Of a stretch of DNA of 10,069 nucleotides, positions 1 through 6,056 are shown piece after piece. Numbering within the stretch: the first letter of the stretch is position 1; each line of letters begins with the position of its first letter. The stretch is from positions 1 through 10,069 of the forward strand of contig JAZUKG010000248.1 in assembly GCA_045643145.1 (NCBI GenBank), written 5' to 3'. The notes under the pieces are model-generated. The model saw nothing but the letters and a program-made list of their open reading frames with translations, was not told the origin of the DNA and made no database searches. The position numbers and the translations under genes are program-made. The stretch comes from SVFI01 sp045643145 (GTDB lineage Bacteria; Bacillota; Clostridia; Lachnospirales; Lachnospiraceae).

Positions 1-229
1 CATAGGATTTTAACATAGAAGAAATAACCAGCTGATTGGTCTGTGTGCCTCCCTGTGCAAAATAAATCTGCGCATCCTCAAGCTCACAAGCCTGTCGAAT
101 TTTCTCTATTGCACGACTGCAATAATCATCCATTCCGTATCCTGACAGCACTTCCTCATTCGTTTCCATGATTCTTTTTAATATTTCAGGATGTACCCCC
201 TTAATATAGTCGCTTTCAAATGAAATCAT
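1..229 (-). CDS. Threonine aldolase-like PLP-dependent lyase, N-terminal part (runs off the window)
   Basis: An open frame starts at the ATG at 229 and runs without a stop to base 1, giving 76 residues; the rest lies outside the window. The protein begins MISFESDY, has GYGMD at residues 30-34 and GGTQTN at 60-65. This matches the N-terminus of the threonine aldolase/beta-eliminating lyase family, cytosolic fold-type I PLP enzymes that split L-threonine or related beta-hydroxy amino acids to glycine and an aldehyde. The PLP-binding lysine would lie in the missing part, so activity cannot be judged. An AGAGG ribosome binding site (235-239) sits 5 bases before the ATG. The stop of the MATE gene is only 10 bases upstream, so the two are almost certainly cotranscribed. 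The family call is firm; the exact substrate is not. Confidence 0.85.
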   Translation of the reverse strand, partial: MISFESDYIKGVHPEILKRIMETNEEVLSGYGMDDYCSRAIEKIRQACELEDAQIYFAQGGTQTNQLVISSMLKSY

Positions 230-239
230 ATATACCTCT

Positions 240-1577
240 CTATATTCCCAATTTCTTTTTGTAGGTTACATATCTCAACCAGGCGGTAGCCCCGCTTAAA
301 AACCATACAATACCAACTGACCACCAAATTCCCCACAGTCCGATAAACGCTATTTGAGTCAGGAAAATCGGTACGGTAAAACGGCCCAGGACCTCTACCA
401 ATCCGTTGATAAGCGCAAAAGCAGCATCTCCGATACCATTTAATACTCCTCTGACCATATAAATAAGGCCTAAGAAAATATAAAAATAACTGGTAATACG
501 AAGTGCCATGGCACCCATTTCAATTACCTCAGGCTCTTTTACAAAGATAGCCGTGATCTCCTCGCCGAAAATTTGAATAATCGGAACCATAACTACCGTA
601 AATACAGCCATCATAATCATGCTTTTGCGATAGCCCTCTACCAGTCTTTCATTTTTCTTGGCACCATAGTTTTGGCCTATGTAGGTAGAAAGTGCTGTAC
701 TCAGGGTCTGATACGGCTGATGAATCACCTGTTCGATTCGACTGGTGGCTGTAAACGCTGCGACAGCAATCGGTCCGAACGCATTGACTACTCTCTGAAG
801 CGCCATACACGAAATCGCAATCAGAGAAAACTGGAGTGAGAAAGGCACGCCCAGGCGAACTGTTTTATAAACTACTGTCTGATTGAATTTCAAATCTTCT
901 CTGCTCAGTTTAAAATACGGATTAAACTTAAAGGCATAAATCAGACAGAGCACTCCTGATACAAACTGCGAAATCAATGTGGCTACTGCTGCCCCGAACA
1001 CAGCCAGATTTAAAAACTTTACAAATACAAAATCTAAAACCGTGTTTAAAATACAGGAAAAAATCAAAAAATAAAGTGGTGTTTTCGAATCTCCCAGCGC
1101 CCTTAGCATCGACGATACATAATTGTATACTGAAACAAACAAAAGACCGACACACATAACCTGCATATAAAGAAGTGCATCCGGCATAATGTCCTGTGGT
1201 GTCTGCAAAAGCTCAAGCAATGGTCTGGCACCTAAAAATGCAATAATTCCTACCAAAAACGGAAATGCAATCATAATATATCCGGTATTGGCTATACAGC
1301 TTTTTACCTGCGAGGTATCACCGCTTCCAAAGCTTTGAGAGGTAATAACGCCGCCTCCGGCTCCGATTCCGTTGCAAAGTGCAAAAAACAAAAAGCTCAC
1401 AGAACCCGTCGCTCCGATTGCAGCGAGTGCATCCGCACCTACCAGTCTTCCAACAATGACTGAGTCAACTACGTTATATAGCTGCTGGAATACATTTCCA
1501 ATCAGCATGGGAATCGAAAACAAAATTAAAAGTCTGACCGGACTTCCCTCGGTCATATTCAAGGTTTTATCTTTCAT
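240..1577 (-). CDS. MATE family multidrug/toxin efflux transporter
   Basis: This 445-residue integral membrane protein has the usual length and layout of MATE antiporters: about twelve hydrophobic segments in two homologous halves (roughly residues 15-215 and 235-435). The first helix carries the family-typical stretch QQLYNVVDSVIVG (31-43), with an acidic D38 as in the cation-coupling region of related transporters, followed by ALAAIGATGS. The family exports cationic drugs, metabolites or toxins using a Na+ or H+ gradient; the substrate here cannot be read from sequence. The ATG at 1577 has an AGGAG site (1584-1588) 6 bases upstream, and a perfect 13-bp palindrome lies just before that, a possible operator. 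The gene is followed after 10 bases by a threonine aldolase-like gene. No frameshift or truncation is visible. Confidence 0.93.
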   Translation of the reverse strand: MKDKTLNMTEGSPVRLLILFSIPMLIGNVFQQLYNVVDSVIVGRLVGADALAAIGATGSVSFLFFALCNGIGAGGGVITSQSFGSGDTSQVKSCIANTGYIMIAFPFLVGIIAFLGARPLLELLQTPQDIMPDALLYMQVMCVGLLFVSVYNYVSSMLRALGDSKTPLYFLIFSCILNTVLDFVFVKFLNLAVFGAAVATLISQFVSGVLCLIYAFKFNPYFKLSREDLKFNQTVVYKTVRLGVPFSLQFSLIAISCMALQRVVNAFGPIAVAAFTATSRIEQVIHQPYQTLSTALSTYIGQNYGAKKNERLVEGYRKSMIMMAVFTVVMVPIIQIFGEEITAIFVKEPEVIEMGAMALRITSYFYIFLGLIYMVRGVLNGIGDAAFALINGLVEVLGRFTVPIFLTQIAFIGLWGIWWSVGIVWFLSGATAWLRYVTYKKKLGI

Positions 1578-1589
1578 ACTATGCTCCTG

Positions 1590-1602
1590 TTATCATTGAT
1601 AA
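1590..1602. promoter_or_regulatory. Palindrome upstream of the MATE gene, possible operator
   Basis: TTATCA-T-TGATAA is a perfect 13-bp inverted repeat lying just upstream of the ribosome binding site of the MATE gene. The position suits repressor binding by a MarR- or TetR-type regulator, as is common for efflux genes. No such regulator gene is in the window and the motif is AT-rich, so it could be chance. Confidence 0.3.
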
Positions 1603-1674
1603 ATCATTTACTATAGAAAACAGTCAAAGTATAGCACTCGTCAAAAGGAAAGAATATAACAATTCTATCTGCTC

Positions 1675-2127
1675 TTAGTCAAAAGCGCCCCCAAGTGCCA
1701 AAAGCACTCCCAGCATGATTCCAAAGTCTGAAATATTAAAAACGATACGACTTAGTCTTTTATTTTTCACATTAAATTTCAGATAATCCACAACATACTG
1801 CCTAGTCAATCGATCCATACTGTTACTAAACGCTCCGCCCAGTAATATCCCCATTCCGGCTTTCATAATTTCCGTCGTTTTCACGTTTCCAAAAGACAAA
1901 ATATAAAACAGCAGGCAAAAAAGAGTCATAACAATTCCGATAAACTGAGTCAGTCTCGGTCTTTTTTCTCCCAAATCAAGAAAAGCTCCTTTGTTGTGAT
2001 ATTTGGTCAAAAAAGCTTTTCCCTTTAGAATCGGAATCTCATCTGTAAAATCCAGTTTCTTTTCCACCTGTTGTTTTATAATGGTATCTGCGCCAAACAA
2101 AACTGCGCCAATCAATGTATATAGCAT
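1675..2127 (-). CDS. lspA: Lipoprotein signal peptidase (signal peptidase II), divergent
   Basis: A 150-residue membrane protein with about four hydrophobic helices (roughly 1-14, 60-80, 87-101, 132-148), the size and topology of signal peptidase II. This aspartic protease cuts the signal peptide of prolipoproteins before the lipid-modified cysteine. Both catalytic aspartates are in context: D105 in SNSMDR, followed by YVVDYLKF, and D134 in FNISD. The N-terminal D14-x3-K18 pair and an N45-containing NKGAF motif are also present. NKGAF is one residue shorter than the common NxGAAF, and the glycine before NxxDR is serine, so it is a divergent member, possibly a second paralogue rather than the housekeeping copy. 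The ATG at 2127 has GGAG (2133-2136) 5 bases upstream. It follows the S8 peptidase gene after 93 bases. Confidence 0.85.
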   Translation of the reverse strand: MLYTLIGAVLFGADTIIKQQVEKKLDFTDEIPILKGKAFLTKYHNKGAFLDLGEKRPRLTQFIGIVMTLFCLLFYILSFGNVKTTEIMKAGMGILLGGAFSNSMDRLTRQYVVDYLKFNVKNKRLSRIVFNISDFGIMLGVLLALGGAFD

Positions 2128-2179
2128 ATATTCTCCACAAATCGTCCTAATGTAACTAATTCTTTTTATTTGTCGTCAT

Positions 2180-2209
2180 ATTTTATCATGTCAGGCTGCG
2201 GCGTTGCAA
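2180..2209 (-). promoter_or_regulatory. Candidate sigma-A promoter for the lspA-like gene
   Basis: On the minus strand TTGCAA (2204-2209) and TAAAAT (2180-2185) are separated by 18 bases, giving 4/6 and 5/6 matches to the -35 and -10 consensus. Placement 42-55 bases before the lspA-like ATG is suitable. It was judged by eye only, in an AT-rich gap. Confidence 0.35.
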
Positions 2210-2220
2210 TCCTTTCCGGG

Positions 2221-3915
2221 CTATCGCATCATACGAAAAATCCCCTCTGCATCCAATTTCCCGTATCCCCACATAGGAGACGGATATTTCTTTCCGTTTT
2301 CTCTTTTTGCGCCTTTGATAAAATAATTTTTAGCACCGCTGCTGTTCATCAAAGGATCATATCCTCTGGTGACTGCCCATTCTAAAAGCTGCGCGGCTGC
2401 TCCTGCCGAAAGAGCTGCTGCCATACTGGATCCGCTGTATTTTCCAAAGGGTGTATCGATTCTCATTCCGGGTGCACACACATCCGGCTTGGGCGCTGAA
2501 TAGACCTTTTCATTTTCATATCCCCGTCCGCTGCCAATCGCAAAGGAATTGTTCTCACTATCATAATAAGTTACCGACAGGGCCTGTTTTACAAAAGCCG
2601 GTTCTGTCATAGTTGTAAATGGATTTGGGCGTAAAAAATAGACCTCCCTGCTTAAAAACGGACTCATAGGAAGCCAGGCATGAAACTCTGCTCTCGTCTT
2701 ATCCTGCTTTATATAAACTGTAACTGTCCATATCCCCGGAACCGGATCGTGAAAGCGTAGCAAAATCAACTGTTTTGAATTTGCCCTTTCCAAAAAGACA
2801 TAATCGAGCATCACCTTTGTTTTATGATACACAAAACGAAAACTAAGCGGCTGCCCGTATCGAAGCGGCACTCGTTCAATTACCTCGCCGCTCGGTGATG
2901 TGATACTGACGGTATAGGTATTGGGAAAATCTCCCCAAAGTTCCATTGCAAAGCCGCCATTTCCTTCTCCCACTCTGATTTCCAGTTCATCTGTTATTTC
3001 TGCTTGATTATCCGAAAAACTGGCATAATAATGATGCGCCTCGTTTCCCTCATTGCCGCCTCCGGCGACCACCACGATGCCGCTTTTATTTCCCAGCCTT
3101 TTTAGATAATCATCCAATATGGAATCTCCTTCATGAGCGCCCATATTGGTCCCCAGAGTCATACAGATTACTAACGGCAGTCTGAGTCTGTTGCTTATAT
3201 TTTTCAAATAGCAGATTCCGGCTAAAATATCCGTCTCACTATAACAGTCTGCCTCTTCACCGATTTCATAATAGCTCCTCAGATAAGATTTTGCCTCTCT
3301 GAGCTTAACCATAACCAGATAGGCATCCGTTGCTGCATTTGCCGCAATGGATGCGACCACACTGCCGTGCCCGTTCTCATCATAATTTCCGGTTTTATTC
3401 TCCTCATTTATCAGCATTTTAGCCTCCGGATTATCTGCTTTGAGCCTTTCCAGATATGGTGTATCCCCCAAAAGCTCACTGCCATATAGAAAACCGGGAG
3501 GCAGCTCACCGTCAGTCGCTGTCTGATCCCATAATGAGACAACCCTTTGCCTCATATCTTCATTTTGAAAAATCGGTAATCCTGCGCGAATACCGGTATC
3601 CAGAAAGCCGATTAAAACCTCTTTCCCGGTCAGATTCATAGGCGGTGAAGCCAGCGTTTGCACACCGCTTTCCTCATAGGCGCTTCCATTAAGCTCTAAC
3701 AGCCCGTAACATTTTGGCAAATAGGTATACCGGTACATAGACAAAGAAAGAGGACTGGTATATCTTTGATCCACATACAAAATACCCAAGTCCTTTTCCA
3801 GCTTTTGATAGCAATAATCGATTTGATCCAGTCTGTTTCCCTCTATATCGAGTAAATAGTCAACCAATATTTCACTATAATTTTGAGACATAATTCTCTC
3901 TCGGCAATCCTCCAT
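2221..3915 (-). CDS. Csp-like S8 (subtilisin) family serine peptidase
   Basis: A 564-residue subtilase with a complete catalytic set: D106 in IGFLDTG, H183 in NGHGS, the oxyanion N288 in AGGGNEG and S497 in GSSMAA. A block of about 130 residues rich in beta-strand pattern (about 300-425) is inserted between N288 and the serine region. This matches the jelly-roll domain of clostridial Csp proteases, which activate the spore-cortex hydrolase SleC during germination. The first 90 or so residues could be a prodomain. There is no signal peptide or membrane segment, so the protein is probably cytosolic or exported by another route. No sleC, cspC or spore gene is nearby, so a germination role is only inference. 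Start: ATG 3915 has GGAGGA 12 bases upstream; ATG 3891 (MSQNYSEI) is an alternative with a weaker GAGAG site. Confidence 0.88.
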   Translation of the reverse strand: MEDCRERIMSQNYSEILVDYLLDIEGNRLDQIDYCYQKLEKDLGILYVDQRYTSPLSLSMYRYTYLPKCYGLLELNGSAYEESGVQTLASPPMNLTGKEVLIGFLDTGIRAGLPIFQNEDMRQRVVSLWDQTATDGELPPGFLYGSELLGDTPYLERLKADNPEAKMLINEENKTGNYDENGHGSVVASIAANAATDAYLVMVKLREAKSYLRSYYEIGEEADCYSETDILAGICYLKNISNRLRLPLVICMTLGTNMGAHEGDSILDDYLKRLGNKSGIVVVAGGGNEGNEAHHYYASFSDNQAEITDELEIRVGEGNGGFAMELWGDFPNTYTVSITSPSGEVIERVPLRYGQPLSFRFVYHKTKVMLDYVFLERANSKQLILLRFHDPVPGIWTVTVYIKQDKTRAEFHAWLPMSPFLSREVYFLRPNPFTTMTEPAFVKQALSVTYYDSENNSFAIGSGRGYENEKVYSAPKPDVCAPGMRIDTPFGKYSGSSMAAALSAGAAAQLLEWAVTRGYDPLMNSSGAKNYFIKGAKRENGKKYPSPMWGYGKLDAEGIFRMMR

Positions 3916-4049
3916 ATACTTTGTGTATCCTCCAAATTAAAATTCCATATATTCTATTCAAGGTATACAGATATATTCTTTTTCCGTTTTTCATCACAGC
4001 AAATAAGGAAAGAATTGCACTGCCTGCAAGGTCACGCGTCACAAGGCCG
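3916..4049. other. Intergenic leader of the S8 peptidase gene
   Basis: This AT-rich gap lies between the clpX-like terminator and the S8 peptidase start, so it should contain the peptidase promoter. On the minus strand a TAGAAT box (3951-3956) is a 5/6 match to a -10 element, but I cannot see a convincing -35 at proper spacing. A GGAGGA ribosome site is at 3928-3933. No gene is supported here; a short cysteine-rich frame across 3875-4087 passes through the terminator and has no family resemblance. Confidence 0.4.
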
Positions 4050-4051
4050 CG

Positions 4052-4100
4052 ATAAATAAAAAAGCACAAACAACTGCTCTTTCGCAATTATTTGTGCTTT
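4052..4100 (-). terminator. Rho-independent terminator after the clpX-like gene
   Basis: On the minus strand, AAAGCACAAATAATTG (4100-4085) pairs with CAGTTGTTTGTGCTTT (4076-4061). The 16-bp stem has two G-U pairs and an 8-base loop, and is followed by TTTTTTATTT. It begins 17 bases after the stop codon of the clpX-like gene and ends that transcription unit. Confidence 0.92.
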
Positions 4101-4117
4101 ACTTTTATATTTACTAT

Positions 4118-5971
4118 TTAGTTACCGCGAATCTCAATTTTCGGACCGCCGCAGCCTTCAATATATTCTTTTGTAATGGTTACCTGTCCGATATTTTCAT
4201 CCTTTGGAATTTCATACATGATATCAAGCATAAATTCCTCGATAATCGCACGAAGCGCTCTGGCTCCGGTATCCTTTTTCATTGCCAGATCTGCAATCGC
4301 TCCCAGCGCACCGTCATCAAATTCCAGCTTGACCTCATCAAGTTCTAAAAGCTTCTGATACTGTTTCAAAATTGCATTCTTTGGCTCTTTTAAAATCTTG
4401 ATATACATATCTTTGTCAAGTGCATCCAAGGTATATACGATTGGAAGTCGACCTAAAAATTCAGGAATCATACCGAATTTTTTCAGATCCTCAACTTCAA
4501 CCTTCTTTAAGAGTTCTTTATCCTTATCAAATTCATCCTTGAGCTGTGCTCCATAACCAATTGAAGTTGTCTTGGTCAGTCTCTGTTTGATAATATCTTC
4601 CAGATCCGGGAACGCTCCACCGCAGATAAACAGGATATTTCTGGTATTGATGGTTGTGAGCGGTACCATCGCATTCTTACTGTTTGCTCCGACCGGCACT
4701 TCAATTTCTGCGCCTTCTAAAAGTTTGAGCATACCCTGCTGAACAGATTCTCCGGATACGTCTCTTGAAGTGGTTTCTTTTTTCTTGGCAATTTTATCAA
4801 TTTCATCAATAAAGATAATACCCATCTGAGCACGTTCTACATCATTATCTGCTGCAGCTAAGAGCTTTGAAACTACACTTTCAATATCATCACCGATATA
4901 ACCGGCTTCTGTTAATGAAGTCGCATCTGCAATGGCCAGCGGCACATCCAAAAGCTTGGCCAAGGTCTTAACGAGATAGGTTTTACCACAGCCTGTAGGT
5001 CCGATCATAAGCATATTGGACTTTTCGATTTCGATTTCATCCATTGTATTGGTTGCTACTCGTTTATAATGATTGTAAACCGCAACAGAAATCACCTTCT
5101 TGGCATATTCCTGACCTACTACATATGCATCCAGCTGTTCTTTAATCTTGTGCGGAGCCGGAATCTTCTTGATATCAATCAGCGGCTTATTGTCTTTTTT
5201 CTTCTTTTTCAGTTTCTGTTTATTCGGAATGCCACCATTTCCGCGCAGATCTGCCATATTCACAAAGCTGATACGCGGGAATTTTTTAGAAAGCTGTTCG
5301 AGATCCACTCCATCTAAATTCATGGCATTCATATCCATATTCATCATAGACGGATTTAACATGCCCTGGTAATCAAACTGGCTGACTGCATCCATAGTTT
5401 TATGCATACAATCATCACAGACACAAATGTTGTTCGGAAGCTTAAACTGTTTTCCGGTTACGCTCTCACTTCTTCTGCAGACAAAGCAAACATTTTCATG
5501 TTCATCTTCTTCATCATCGTCATCTTCTTCGTCGGCTTCTTCGTCGGCTTCTTCGTCGTCATCCTCTTCATCCTCTGAAGCAGTCTCTTCTTTGGTTTCT
5601 GACTCTTCTTCATCCTCTTCATCAAAGATGTCGTCGTCATCTAAATCATCGATAAATTCGTCATCATCGATGAATTCTTCTTCATCGAGATCCTTATCAT
5701 CTGATTTTTCTTTTTCATCTTCAACTTCACTCTCATCATCATAGTCAAAGATTTCTTCTTCCACCTCATCCAGATCAGCAAAGTCTGCACCAAACTCATC
5801 CTCTTCGGTCTCTACAATACTTTTATATTTATTTCCTTTTTCTTCTCTGAGAGTTTTTGATTCCTGCTTTTCATCGAAATCTTCATCAAAATCATCTTCA
5901 GAAATCATTTCCTCTAAATCTTCTTCTTTTTCCTCTTCATCAAAGAAAATATCGTTATCAAAATCTGACAT
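4118..5971 (-). CDS. clpX: Divergent ClpX-like AAA+ unfoldase with acidic N-terminal extension
   Basis: The 617-residue protein starts at ATG 5971, chosen for an AAGGAG site 7 bases upstream; the frame extends to 6025 without a better site. Residues 1-160 are almost wholly Asp/Glu. A ClpX-type C4 zinc finger follows (C162, C165, C185, C188), then a lysine-rich linker (251-259) and a complete AAA+ core. The core has Walker A GPTGCGKT (324-331), pore loop GYIG (357-360), Walker B IIFIDE (385-390), R464 in the arginine-finger region, and sensor-2 GARAL with R571. ClpX unfolds tagged proteins in the cytosol and feeds them to ClpP. Usual length is about 410-430, so the extension is exceptional. 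The RKH substrate loop of E. coli ClpX aligns with SKN, and the ClpP-docking IGF is IGY (471-473). It is probably a paralogue of the housekeeping ClpX; ClpP partnership is unproven. It lies downstream of htrA with no terminator between. Confidence 0.88.
   Translation of the reverse strand: MSDFDNDIFFDEEEKEEDLEEMISEDDFDEDFDEKQESKTLREEKGNKYKSIVETEEDEFGADFADLDEVEEEIFDYDDESEVEDEKEKSDDKDLDEEEFIDDDEFIDDLDDDDIFDEEDEEESETKEETASEDEEDDDEEADEEADEEDDDDEEDEHENVCFVCRRSESVTGKQFKLPNNICVCDDCMHKTMDAVSQFDYQGMLNPSMMNMDMNAMNLDGVDLEQLSKKFPRISFVNMADLRGNGGIPNKQKLKKKKKDNKPLIDIKKIPAPHKIKEQLDAYVVGQEYAKKVISVAVYNHYKRVATNTMDEIEIEKSNMLMIGPTGCGKTYLVKTLAKLLDVPLAIADATSLTEAGYIGDDIESVVSKLLAAADNDVERAQMGIIFIDEIDKIAKKKETTSRDVSGESVQQGMLKLLEGAEIEVPVGANSKNAMVPLTTINTRNILFICGGAFPDLEDIIKQRLTKTTSIGYGAQLKDEFDKDKELLKKVEVEDLKKFGMIPEFLGRLPIVYTLDALDKDMYIKILKEPKNAILKQYQKLLELDEVKLEFDDGALGAIADLAMKKDTGARALRAIIEEFMLDIMYEIPKDENIGQVTITKEYIEGCGGPKIEIRGN
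5524..5558. repeat. 12-bp tandem repeat inside the acidic region of the clpX-like gene
   Basis: The + strand unit CTTCTTCGTCGG occurs at 5524-5535 and 5536-5547, with a third near-complete copy at 5548-5558. In the gene it codes for repeated EADE steps. The unit is a multiple of three, so gain or loss of copies keeps the frame and only changes the length of the acidic arm. Confidence 0.8.
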
Positions 5972-5978
5972 TTGTATT

Positions 5979-5984
5979 CTCCTT
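5979..5984 (-). promoter_or_regulatory. Ribosome binding site fixing the clpX-like start
   Basis: AAGGAG lies 7 bases before ATG 5971 on the minus strand. It favours this start over the upstream in-frame ATG at 6025, whose added residues would be arginine-rich and unlike the acidic arm. Confidence 0.8.
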
Positions 5985-6023
5985 CTCTTCCCTATATTTC
6001 TACGTTTTATCCCTCTTTGTCTC

Positions 6024-6052
6024 ACTGTAATGCTTTACCGTATTACTGTAAT
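6024..6052. repeat. Direct repeat upstream of the clpX-like gene
   Basis: The 8-mer ACTGTAAT (ATTACAGT on the coding strand) occurs at 6024-6031 and 6045-6052, exactly 21 bases apart, in the short gap between htrA and the clpX-like gene. A spacing of two helical turns would suit a dimeric regulator on one face of the DNA, but no known box (for example CtsR) is matched. Confidence 0.35.
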
Positions 6053-6056
6053 CATA

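Noticed and set aside
928..1155. Minus-strand 75-residue frame inside the MATE gene
   Set aside because: An out-of-frame shadow of the transporter with no start signal.
1603..1674. Terminator after lspA or clear promoter for the MATE gene
   Set aside because: Only a 5-bp AT-rich stem and scattered TTGACG, TTGACT and TATAGT boxes at wrong spacings are visible.
2170..2385. Plus-strand 71-residue frame opposite the S8 peptidase 3' end
   Set aside because: It lies mostly antisense to a confident gene and has no ribosome site or recognisable domain.
3875..4087. Minus-strand 70-residue frame upstream of the S8 peptidase
   Set aside because: It starts inside the terminator hairpin, overlaps the S8 start and resembles no family.
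5524..5558. CRISPR-like array suggested by regular repeats
   Set aside because: Units are 12 bp, directly abutting with no spacers, and in-frame within a coding region.
5458..5640. Minus-strand lysine/methionine-rich frame within the clpX-like acidic region
   Set aside because: A shifted-frame reading of the same GA-rich repeats, inside a well-supported gene.
5427..5744. Plus-strand frame coding a long poly-serine protein
   Set aside because: It is the antisense reading of the Asp/Glu codons of the clpX-like gene (GAA/GAT reads as TTC/ATC in other frames); no ribosome site or family resemblance.
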